Assembly: GCA_009841115.1 (NCBI GenBank)
Contig: VXML01000072.1
Coordinates: forward strand, 1 to 37,827
From: Gemmatimonadota bacterium
Lineage (GTDB): Bacteria; Latescibacterota; UBA2968; UBA8231
Direction: 5' to 3'
Length of the DNA stretch: 37,827 nucleotides
Under the pieces are notes generated by a model, which searched no databases, had not been told where the DNA came from, and saw only the letters and a program-made list of their open reading frames with translations. Numbering within the stretch: position 1 is the first letter of the stretch; each line of letters begins with the position of its first letter. Both the position numbers and the translations under genes were made by a program. Of this stretch, positions 16,530-23,775 are shown piece after piece.

Positions 16530-17395
16530 TGACCGACTTAGTGGCTTTTGACCTCGACGGTACAATACTCGACGCAGAAGGGCGGCTGGCAGCTTCGGCC
16601 GTGGAGGCGCTTGAGGAACTGATTGTGCGTGGCATCCCCATAGCCAGCGTCACTGGGCGCAGCATCCTGCGCATCCAACACCCTTTTGAGCCTCATCCAA
16701 CACTGGCGCGGGCACTTTACATGGCTGGCTATAATGGCTCGGTGATTCTCGGGCCGGGAGAAGGGGCGGAGCGAGAGGTGCTGCACGAGGAGCGATTGGA
16801 CGAGGACTCCTTTGCCCAAATAGTCGAATACGGGCGCGCGGAGGGGCTAAACTTGATGTACTGTCTATTTGAACGGACGGACTCGGGGATCGCCGAGGAG
16901 TACCGGCACGTCCGGTCCATAGATCACCTCGAAGCGCTCAGAGGGCCGGGCATGGTGCTCGACGTCGATTTGTACGCGCGTTGCCAGAGCGGCGAGTTGG
17001 GCGTACCGCCCAAGCTCATGCTGGAGGTTGATCCGGTGCGGCGGGAGCAGCACATCGCCGATATCAAAGCGCTGTGCGGAGATCGGGTCTATATAGCGTG
17101 GGCGATCCCCGATCGGGTGGAATTTATGCGTCGGGGCGTGAATAAGGGCGTGGCCCTGCGAACGCTAACCGAGCGGATAGGAGGGAATACGGATCGCGTC
17201 TTGGCGGTAGGGGATGCAGACAACGACTTGCCCATGTTGCGCGCGGCGGGGACTGGGGTGTTGCTGGGGAATGCAAAGGCTGAGGTACAGGCCGCCGTGG
17301 CTGGGGATGGGGTGCGGATTGGACCGAGTTTTGCCGAGGATGGATTTGCCAAGATGGTGCGGGAATACGCGCTGGATGGACAGGAGCCGAAATGA
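16529..17395 (+). CDS. HAD-superfamily hydrolase, Cof/phosphosugar phosphatase type
   Basis: A 288-residue haloacid-dehalogenase phosphatase. Motif I is FDLDGT with nucleophile Asp8 and Asp10; motif II is Thr/Ser in SVTGR; motif III is Lys206 in GVNKGVAL; motif IV is GDADNDLPML (Asp229, Asp233). The large insert between motifs II and III is a C2-type cap, as in Cof/YbiV phosphatases that act on sugar phosphates or similar cytosolic metabolites. There is no export signal, so it acts in the cytoplasm although its operon neighbours are exported. Two ATGs are possible (16526 and 16529); I prefer 16529 because AGGAGG at 16519-16524 is then four bases away. It overlaps both neighbours by a few bases. 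Confidence 0.9.
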   Translation: MTDLVAFDLDGTILDAEGRLAASAVEALEELIVRGIPIASVTGRSILRIQHPFEPHPTLARALYMAGYNGSVILGPGEGAEREVLHEERLDEDSFAQIVEYGRAEGLNLMYCLFERTDSGIAEEYRHVRSIDHLEALRGPGMVLDVDLYARCQSGELGVPPKLMLEVDPVRREQHIADIKALCGDRVYIAWAIPDRVEFMRRGVNKGVALRTLTERIGGNTDRVLAVGDADNDLPMLRAAGTGVLLGNAKAEVQAAVAGDGVRIGPSFAEDGFAKMVREYALDGQEPK

Positions 17396-18099
17396 TGCAG
17401 GTGTTTTGCGGAATTGCGTTGTGTGTTGCCGTTGCGGCCTTGGCTTTAGCTCAGGAGGGGCAAGTTGCGGCCGACTCCCTCAAGGGTGGGGAGATGGTAA
17501 AAATTGAGGGGGAGAATCATGAGTTTTACATGGATAGATACGAGGTGACCAACGAGGAGTACGCAGTGTTTCTGACTGAGAAGGGAAACGCCAAGGTAGA
17601 GGGCATGTACTGGGTGGAGTTGGGGAGTCGGTATACGGCGTTGGTGGAGGAGGACGGCGTGTACAAGGTCAAAGAAGGATTTGCGCGGCATCCGGTTATC
17701 GAGGTGTCGTGGTACGGAGCAATGGCCTATTGCCAGTGGGCGGGCAAGCGCCTGCCAACGCAGGAGGAATGGCAATTCGCCTGTGAGGGGGCTGAAGGGC
17801 TAAAGTACCCGTGGGGGGCGGACTTTGAGGTGGGCCGCGCCAATATCTTCGGGGATAAGGATGGATACGGGCGCACCGCGCCGGTGGGGTCTTTTCCAAG
17901 CGGAGCTAGCCCCTTTGGACTCTTAGATATGGGTGGCAATGTGTGGGAGTGGACGCAAGGAGGTGAGAAAATGCAATTCTTGCGCGGGGGATCGTGGGTC
18001 AACGGCCCGACCTTAACCCAGTGCGACAAGCGGACCAACACCAAGGACTCGCATTCGTATATAAAGGGCAACACCATAGGCTTCCGCTGCGCCCGCTAA
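17392..18099 (+). CDS. exported SUMF1/FGE-sulfatase-domain protein lacking the catalytic cysteine pair
   Basis: A 235-residue exported protein. A signal peptide ends at about ALA-Q (residue 20). The rest is a formylglycine-generating-enzyme (SUMF1) fold: YMDRYEVTNEEYAVFL, HPVIEVSWYGAMAYCQWAGKRLPTQEEWQFAC, LLDMGGNVWEWTQGG, FLRGGSWVN and the final TIGFRCAR. Real formylglycine-generating enzymes carry two cysteines shortly after the RGGS motif; here the first position is Asn203 and only Cys211 follows, so oxidase activity is unlikely. Many bacterial SUMF1-fold proteins are binding or regulatory modules instead. No sulfatase is seen in the window. Its start overlaps the HAD stop (ATGATG), so it is in the same operon. 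Confidence 0.9.
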   Translation: MMQVFCGIALCVAVAALALAQEGQVAADSLKGGEMVKIEGENHEFYMDRYEVTNEEYAVFLTEKGNAKVEGMYWVELGSRYTALVEEDGVYKVKEGFARHPVIEVSWYGAMAYCQWAGKRLPTQEEWQFACEGAEGLKYPWGADFEVGRANIFGDKDGYGRTAPVGSFPSGASPFGLLDMGGNVWEWTQGGEKMQFLRGGSWVNGPTLTQCDKRTNTKDSHSYIKGNTIGFRCAR

Positions 18100-18149
18100 G
18101 TCTATGCAGCGTCGCAAAATTCCAAGTGTCCCTCAACCTCCTTCCCCCT

Positions 18150-18177
18150 CTGCGCTCATCTGCGTCCATCTGCGGAT
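18150..18177 (+). repeat. 10-base tandem-like repeat (CTGCGNNCAT units)
   Basis: Three units with a 10-base period (CTGCGCTCAT, CTGCGTCCAT, CTGCGGAT) lie between the SUMF1 gene and the FG-GAP gene, preceded by a pyrimidine-rich stretch. The 82-base gap is open in the frame of the next gene but has no sign of being translated. Repeats of this kind look like dispersed short elements, which I infer from pattern and not from a genome search. Confidence 0.6.
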
Positions 18178-18181
18178 ACGC

Positions 18182-19786
18182 ATGGTGCTCGTCCTTTTGT
18201 TGCTCGCCGCCAGTGCCGAGGCCGATCCCTTCTTCGTGGATGCAACGCGGGAAGCTGGTCTGGACCATCCCACCGTAAACGGCGACCCGGACAAGCGCTT
18301 CATCCTCGAATCCACTGGCAGCGGCGCGGCGTTTTTCGACTACGACGGCGACGGCGATCTCGATCTCTATGTGGTAGATGGATCGACCTACGCTAATTAC
18401 GGTACGGGGCCGGGCAATGTGCTCTATCGCAATGACGGCGGAGCCTTTGCGTCGGTCGCAGCCGGCGTCGAGGATCGCGGTTGGGGCATGGGAGTGGCGG
18501 TGGGGGATTACGACGGCGACGGGCAACGCGATCTCTATGTGACCAACTACGGGTCTAACGCGCTCTATCACAATCGCGGAGATGGCACCTTTACCGCGGT
18601 CACAGCGCAAGCTGGGGTTGCCGGCGATGACTTCAGCGCGAGTGCGGCGTTTCTCGACTACGATCAAGATGGCGATCTCGATCTCTATGTTGCCAACTAC
18701 GTGGTCTTCGACATTGAGCCGGTGCTGCAAGACCCAGAGTTGGAGGACCCCTGCATCTATTTGGGTGGGTTGCGAGTCTTTTGCGGTCCGCAGGGCATGG
18801 AAGGCGGGCGGGATCGGCTCTACCGCAACGATGGCGGGACCTTTGCCGATGTCACGGTCGCGTCCGGTGTGGCCACGGCTAATTTCCACTACGGCTTGGG
18901 TGTGGTGCCCGCAGACTTTGACCGCGACGGCGACTTGGACTTGTTCGTGGCCAATGACGAGACGCCCAATGTGCTGTTCCGCAACGACGGCGGTCGCTTG
19001 GCCGACATCGGCTTAGAAGCTGGCGTGGCGTACAACGGCGATGGCGAGCTCGAGGCGAGCATGGGCGTAGATGCGGGCGATTGCGACGGCGACGGCGACC
19101 TCGACCTCTACGTGACCAACTTTTACGGCGAGACCAATACGCTCTATTTGAACTCGGGTGAGGGAACCTTCGTTGACGCTACTGCCGAGCGCGGCTTGGT
19201 TGCTCCTACGGTGGGCTATCTCGGGTGGGGCACGCGCTTTTTCGACTTTGATTTCGACGGCGACTTGGACCTATTCGTGGCCAACGGCCACATCTATCCC
19301 CAAGTCGATCACGCCAGCGCTGGGGGCACATACGCCCAGCGCAACCAGCTTTTCGCCAACGAGGGATCGGGCGCTTTCTCTGAGGTAGAAAGGGCTGGTC
19401 CTGGGCTACAGGTGCAGAAGTCGAGCCGCGCGACCATCAGCGGCGACTACGACCAAGACGGCGATGTCGATCTGTTGACGACTAATATCGACGACAGCCC
19501 AACGCTCCTGCGCAATGAGACGCGCATCGGTCGCTATCTCGTGGTGCAAATCGACCCAGAAGTCGTCGGCACTTGGGTGCGGCTGGTAGCGGGCGGGCGG
19601 ACGCAGGTAAGGTCAGTCAGCGGGGCGGCGGGCTACTTGGGCCACAGCGACGCGCGCCTCCACTTTGGTTTAGGCCGGTTCGAGCGCGTGGAACGCTTGG
19701 AGGTGCTGTGGCCGGATGGCGCGGTGACGCGGCTGGAGGATTTGCCGGTGGATGAGGTGGTGATGGTGAAGGGTGGGGGCAATTGA
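18182..19786 (+). CDS. secreted CRTAC1-like protein: seven FG-GAP/VCBS repeats plus ASPIC/UnbV domain
   Basis: A 534-residue exported protein closely similar in layout to the one at 2817. From the ATG at 18182 the N-terminus MVLVLLLLAASAEA is a clear signal peptide; the open frame begins at 18104 but the extra residues come from a repeat-rich leader and would hide the signal. Seven calcium-type loops run from FFDYDGDGDLD to GDYDQDGDVD; the fifth reads GDCDGDGDLD. The two-cysteine insert (CIYLGGLRVFCGP) is present. The C-terminal ASPIC/UnbV part is shorter and more divergent (YLVVQIDPEVVGTWVRL, HFGLG, VLWPDG). It is the last gene of the second surface operon; no good ribosome-binding site precedes it. 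Confidence 0.9.
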   Translation: MVLVLLLLAASAEADPFFVDATREAGLDHPTVNGDPDKRFILESTGSGAAFFDYDGDGDLDLYVVDGSTYANYGTGPGNVLYRNDGGAFASVAAGVEDRGWGMGVAVGDYDGDGQRDLYVTNYGSNALYHNRGDGTFTAVTAQAGVAGDDFSASAAFLDYDQDGDLDLYVANYVVFDIEPVLQDPELEDPCIYLGGLRVFCGPQGMEGGRDRLYRNDGGTFADVTVASGVATANFHYGLGVVPADFDRDGDLDLFVANDETPNVLFRNDGGRLADIGLEAGVAYNGDGELEASMGVDAGDCDGDGDLDLYVTNFYGETNTLYLNSGEGTFVDATAERGLVAPTVGYLGWGTRFFDFDFDGDLDLFVANGHIYPQVDHASAGGTYAQRNQLFANEGSGAFSEVERAGPGLQVQKSSRATISGDYDQDGDVDLLTTNIDDSPTLLRNETRIGRYLVVQIDPEVVGTWVRLVAGGRTQVRSVSGAAGYLGHSDARLHFGLGRFERVERLEVLWPDGAVTRLEDLPVDEVVMVKGGGN

Positions 19787-19811
19787 CGCGGCGATTCTTA
19801 TTTCCTAGCTT
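19783..19811 (+). promoter_or_regulatory. possible promoter for the ABC transporter operon
   Basis: TTGACG (19783-19788), overlapping the stop of the FG-GAP gene, is followed after 17 bases by TAGCTT (19806-19811). This would give a leader of about 25 bases before the first permease ATG at 19845. The match is moderate and no experiment supports it. No ribosome-binding site is evident in the leader. Confidence 0.3.
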
Positions 19812-19844
19812 TAACGTCTTTCCCAATTCAACCTGTATATACTT

Positions 19845-20855
19845 ATGTCTTGGAATTTTGTCGTCAAAAGGGTCGCCCTTTTCCTGATTGTGGTGTGGGC
19901 GGCAGCGAGCGTGAACTTCTTCGTGCCACGGCTAGGTACGGGCCGCGACCCCATCCGCGAGAAGCTCGGTCAGCTAGCCGCCAGCGGAGGTTTGCGCCAA
20001 GACGGCATTGAGGCCATGGTCAAGGCCTATCAGGCCAAGTTCGGTCTCGACAAACCGCTCCACGTCCAATACTTCAACTTCCTCGGCGACACCTTTACGC
20101 TCGACTTGGGCTATTCGCTGGCCAACTATCCGGCCCGCGTCGGGCAGATCATCGGCAATGCCATCCCGTGGACCATTGGGCTGATGATCGTTTCAGTGCT
20201 GCTCGGGTTTGCCTTGGGCACGCTCATGGGGGCGCTATCGGCTTGGCCATCGGCCCCGCGCTTTACGCGCAACTTGGCGGTGCCGATGATGACCATGTCG
20301 GCGATTCCGCCCTACCTACTGGGGCTAATTGTGCTCTACATATTGGGCCTCAAGCTGGATCTCTTCCCGCTGTCGGGTGGGTACTCGCCCGGCATGTTGG
20401 CGATCTTTAATCCCGCCTTTGTCCTCGACGTGTTGCACCATTCGATTTTGCCAGCGCTGGCCATTGTCTTACAGCAGGTCGGGTTCTGGGCGCTGGGGAT
20501 GCGGGGGATGATGGTTACCACTTCGGGCGAGGATTACATCACGCTGGCCGAGGCTAATGGCCTGCGCAACCGCACGATTTTCTTCCGCTTCGGCCTGCGC
20601 AACGCCCTGCTGCCGCAACTCACGGCGCTGGGGCTGTCGCTGGCCAACGTAGTCGCCGGTCAGGTTATCGTCGAGGTGATTTTCGCTTATCCGGGGATTG
20701 GCACAGTGCTCTTTCAGGCCATCCAGGCCTCGGATTATACGGTTATCAACGGCGTGGTGCTGATTCTCATCATGTCCATTGGCTTGGTGACCATGCTGAT
20801 GGACTTCTTCTATCCGCTGCTCGACCCGCGGATTTCCCATAGCCGACACCACTAG
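19845..20855 (+). CDS. ABC importer permease, DppB/OppB type
   Basis: A 336-residue inner-membrane permease of the peptide/nickel/oligosaccharide (family 5) importers. It has an N-terminal helix (VKRVALFLIVVWAAASVNFFVPRL), a long periplasmic region containing the typical KFGLDKPLHVQYFNFLGDTFTLDLGYS, and four to five further helices. The EAA-like loop that contacts the ATPase reads EDYITLAEANGLRNRTIFFRFGLRNALLPQLTALG (about residues 225-259, split by helices). With the OppC-type partner that follows 2 bases later it forms the membrane channel. The start ATG has no strong ribosome-binding site. Confidence 0.93.
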   Translation: MSWNFVVKRVALFLIVVWAAASVNFFVPRLGTGRDPIREKLGQLAASGGLRQDGIEAMVKAYQAKFGLDKPLHVQYFNFLGDTFTLDLGYSLANYPARVGQIIGNAIPWTIGLMIVSVLLGFALGTLMGALSAWPSAPRFTRNLAVPMMTMSAIPPYLLGLIVLYILGLKLDLFPLSGGYSPGMLAIFNPAFVLDVLHHSILPALAIVLQQVGFWALGMRGMMVTTSGEDYITLAEANGLRNRTIFFRFGLRNALLPQLTALGLSLANVVAGQVIVEVIFAYPGIGTVLFQAIQASDYTVINGVVLILIMSIGLVTMLMDFFYPLLDPRISHSRHH

Positions 20856-20857
20856 TT

Positions 20858-21715
20858 ATGCACCGCTTAGACCAAATTCTCTACTACTTGCGCGAAAGCC
20901 CGATGCTGGCGGCTGGCCTGTGCATGATTCTGTTGGTGATACTCTTCGGGATCTTGGGGCCGATCTTCGTCGATACCTCAAAGGCCCAGCCGTTGGCCAC
21001 GCCGCCGCGGCAAGCGCCCTCGCTGGAGCATCCCTTTGGCACCGACGACTCCGGCCGCGACCTCCTCGCCGTGATGGTGGTGGGGGTGCCGCTGACCATG
21101 CGGATTGGTCTGTTGGCCGGTACGGTAGGGTTGGGACTGGGCATTTTCCTCGGCTTTACGAGCGGCTATATGGGCGGCAAGATCGACACGGTCATCCGCG
21201 GCCTCGTGGATACGCTACTGACCGTGCCCGGCTTGGTGGTGCTGGTCTCTATTGCCTCGACGATCCGCGAGGAAATCAGCGTCAACATCATGGCTTTGGT
21301 GGTGGCTTCGCTGGCGTGGATGTGGCCTACGCGGACGATTCGTTCGCAGGTTTTGACCATGCGCGAGCGGGCGTACGTGCAGATGGCCAAACTCAACGGC
21401 ATGAGCAACGGCGAGATCATCTGGAAGGAGCTTTTCCCTAATCTACTGCCCTATCTGGCGGCCAATTTCACCAATGCCGTCAACTGGGCCATTCTCTCGT
21501 CGATTGGTCTAGAGGCGCTCGGCTTGGGGCCGCAGAACGATCCAACGGTCGGTATGACCATTTATTGGGCCATTACGTTCAGCGCGCTCATTCGCGGCAT
21601 GTGGTGGTGGTGGGCGATTCCCATCTTCTTCATCGGCGTGATCTTCGTCGGCTTGTTGATGACCGCGGCGGGTTTAGACGAGCTGGCCAATCCCAAACAA
21701 CGCAAGGCCGTATGA
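20858..21715 (+). CDS. ABC importer permease, DppC/OppC type
   Basis: A 285-residue permease that pairs with the one before it. The first helix (residues about 15-35) is followed by the family motif HPFGTDDSGRDLLAVMVVGVPLTMRIG, then helices forming the binding-protein-dependent transport domain. The EAA loop reads ERAYVQMAKLNGMSNGEIIWKELFPNLLPYL. The residues near LGLEALGLGPQNDPTVGMTIYW are typical for OppC-like proteins. Two bases separate it from the upstream gene, and its TGA overlaps the ATG of the ATPase gene, so the importer is one operon. Confidence 0.94.
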   Translation: MHRLDQILYYLRESPMLAAGLCMILLVILFGILGPIFVDTSKAQPLATPPRQAPSLEHPFGTDDSGRDLLAVMVVGVPLTMRIGLLAGTVGLGLGIFLGFTSGYMGGKIDTVIRGLVDTLLTVPGLVVLVSIASTIREEISVNIMALVVASLAWMWPTRTIRSQVLTMRERAYVQMAKLNGMSNGEIIWKELFPNLLPYLAANFTNAVNWAILSSIGLEALGLGPQNDPTVGMTIYWAITFSALIRGMWWWWAIPIFFIGVIFVGLLMTAAGLDELANPKQRKAV

Positions 21716-22719
21716 GCAGGGCCGACAAAGAGGTCCTGTTGGACATCCGCGGCTTGGAGGTCCACTTCGAGACCCGGCGCGGCATTGCCCGCGCTGTCAA
21801 CAAGGTTGATCTGACCCTGTACAAAGGCGAGCGCTTTGGCCTCGTCGGCGAATCCGGCAGCGGCAAGACCACGTTGATTTTGGCGCTGTTGCGGATGATT
21901 AAGACACCGGGCCTCATCGCCGGTGGTAGCGCGACCTTAGACGACGGTACCGACCTGATCCAACTCAACCGCGAGCAAGTGCGGCAAGCCCGACTCAAGC
22001 GGGTCGCCATGGTGCCGCAGGGCGCGATGAATTCGCTCAACCCGGTGATGAGGATCGGGGATCAACTGATGCTGACGATGCGCGAGCACGCGGTCGAGGA
22101 ATCCCCACCGCCCAAGGCCGAGCAAATGGAGCGGGCGATCGAACTGTTGGACAGGGTTGGGCTGAAGCCGGAAGTGGCCCGTCTGTATCCCCACGAATTG
22201 AGCGGCGGCATGAAGCAGCGGGCCTGCATTGCCCAGGCTATCTCGCTCAATCCGCAGCTCATCTTGGCCGACGAGCCGACCTCCGCCCTCGACGTGGTGG
22301 TGCAGCGGCAAATCATGCAGACCTTGCGCCAGCTACAGCACCAGCTCAATGCCACTGTGCTCTTAGTGGGCCACGACATGGGCCTGATGGCGCAGTTTGC
22401 CGAACGCGTGGGCATCATGTACGGCGGCAAACTAGTCGAAGTGGGTCGGGTCGAGGAGATTTTTCACAACCCACAACACCCCTACACCCAGCTTCTGATT
22501 TCTAGCATTCCCTCGTTTGAGACTAGGGGCGAGTTCAAGGGCATTCCCGGGGTCGCGCTGTCGTTGTTGGAGCCGCCGTCGGGCTGCCTCTTCCACCCGC
22601 GCTGCCCTCAAGCTATGCCCCAGTGCAGCCAGCGCATCCCCACCTTGAAAACAGTCGCTCCCGACCACTTAGCGTCGTGTTTGTTGCACGAGGAGGACGC
22701 CGATGCCCCCGCTTCTTGA
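21712..22719 (+). CDS. ABC importer ATPase, DppD/OppD type
   Basis: A 335-residue ATPase. Walker A is GESGSGKT (46-53), the signature is LSGGMKQR (163-170) and Walker B is LILADEPTSALD, with catalytic Glu188. The H-loop is in LLVGHDMGLM. The C-terminal oligopeptide-transporter extension has the cysteine set CLFHPRCPQAMPQC...C, which in relatives can hold an Fe-S cluster. I start at ATG 21712, which overlaps the permease stop; the frame is open further upstream within the permease gene but that part is not ATPase-like. It energises import with the second ATPase that follows. Confidence 0.94.
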   Translation: MSRADKEVLLDIRGLEVHFETRRGIARAVNKVDLTLYKGERFGLVGESGSGKTTLILALLRMIKTPGLIAGGSATLDDGTDLIQLNREQVRQARLKRVAMVPQGAMNSLNPVMRIGDQLMLTMREHAVEESPPPKAEQMERAIELLDRVGLKPEVARLYPHELSGGMKQRACIAQAISLNPQLILADEPTSALDVVVQRQIMQTLRQLQHQLNATVLLVGHDMGLMAQFAERVGIMYGGKLVEVGRVEEIFHNPQHPYTQLLISSIPSFETRGEFKGIPGVALSLLEPPSGCLFHPRCPQAMPQCSQRIPTLKTVAPDHLASCLLHEEDADAPAS

Positions 22720-23758
22720 GGCGCGCCATGTGCGCAAGGTTTTTCGCAGCGGCGGCCAGCGCTTCGGGCCCAGTATCGAGACGGTAGCTGTTGACGATTT
22801 TTCTCTGTCGATTGACGCCGACCGGCCTTCCTTTACCACGATTGCCGGCGAGTCCGGCAGCGGCAAGACCACGATCGCTCGCATGTTGCTCGGGGTGCTC
22901 AATCCCAGCGCCGGCGAGGTGCTCTACCAAGGCCGCGATGTACACGACCTGCAAAAGGAGGAGCGGCAGCAATTCCGCAAGGATGTACAGGCGATCTTTC
23001 AAGATCCCTTTGAGGTGTACAATCCCTTTTACAAGATCGATCACATCCTGACGACACCGGTGCGGAAGTTCGGATTGGCCACGTCCAAGGCCGATGCGTA
23101 CGACAAGATACGCGAGGCCCTGCGCGCGGTCGGGCTGCGGCCCGAGGAAACGCTGGGCCGCTATCCGCACCAGCTTTCGGGTGGGCAGCGCCAGCGCATC
23201 ACCATTGCGCGTGCACTGTTGCTCAAGCCCAAGTTGATCATCGCCGACGAGCCGGTGTCCATGGTCGATGCTTCGCTCCGCGCTACCATCCTCTCCACTC
23301 TGCATGCGCTGTATCGCAACTTTGGTATTTCCTTCATCTACATCACTCACGACCTGACGACCGCGTACCAAGTTAGCGAGAATATCGTCATCCTGTTCCA
23401 CGGGGCCGTGGCCGAGGCTGGCCACACCGAGAAGGTGATCAAGGATCCACAACACCCTTATACGCGCGAGCTGATTCACTCGATTCCGGTGCCTGAGCCG
23501 GGGCGCGAGTGGATCGACGAAGCGGTGGAAGAAAAGGAAGTGGTCGATATAGAGGATATAGAGGCCGAAGAGATGGCTACTGGCTGCCGCTATGTGCTGC
23601 GCTGTCCCCAAGCTATGGCTCAGTGTGCGGCTGCGCCGCCGTTTTACCGGCCAGAAGCCGAGCGGGTGGTGGCTTGTTTTCTGCACGATGAGTCACCGGT
23701 GTTGGAAAGCGGCGATCTAAACGAAGTGTTTTCGGCCGCAGCCGACGCGCAAAAATAA
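22703..23758 (+). CDS. ABC importer ATPase, DppF/OppF type
   Basis: A 351-residue ATPase overlapping the previous one by 17 bases. Walker A is GESGSGKT (49-56), the signature LSGGQRQR (158-165) and Walker B LIIADEPVSMVDASLR with Glu183. The phrase DEPVSMVDASLR, in place of the DEPVSALDVS of ordinary dipeptide ATPases, is what I associate with oligosaccharide-type members of family 5; this supports a sugar substrate but weakly. The C-terminus carries CRYVLRCPQAMAQC and a final Cys, as in relatives, after an acidic insert (DEAVEEKEVVDIEDIEAEE, about residues 272-290). Confidence 0.94.
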   Translation: MPPLLEARHVRKVFRSGGQRFGPSIETVAVDDFSLSIDADRPSFTTIAGESGSGKTTIARMLLGVLNPSAGEVLYQGRDVHDLQKEERQQFRKDVQAIFQDPFEVYNPFYKIDHILTTPVRKFGLATSKADAYDKIREALRAVGLRPEETLGRYPHQLSGGQRQRITIARALLLKPKLIIADEPVSMVDASLRATILSTLHALYRNFGISFIYITHDLTTAYQVSENIVILFHGAVAEAGHTEKVIKDPQHPYTRELIHSIPVPEPGREWIDEAVEEKEVVDIEDIEAEEMATGCRYVLRCPQAMAQCAAAPPFYRPEAERVVACFLHDESPVLESGDLNEVFSAAADAQK

Positions 23759-23775
23759 TTTTCCGGAGAAATGTC

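Noticed and set aside
19838..19843. TATACT just before the permease ATG
   Set aside because: It is one base from the start codon, so it cannot be the -10 element for this start.
22613..23686. Minus-strand open frame of 357 codons
   Set aside because: It is the antisense of two clear ABC ATPase genes with full Walker motifs.
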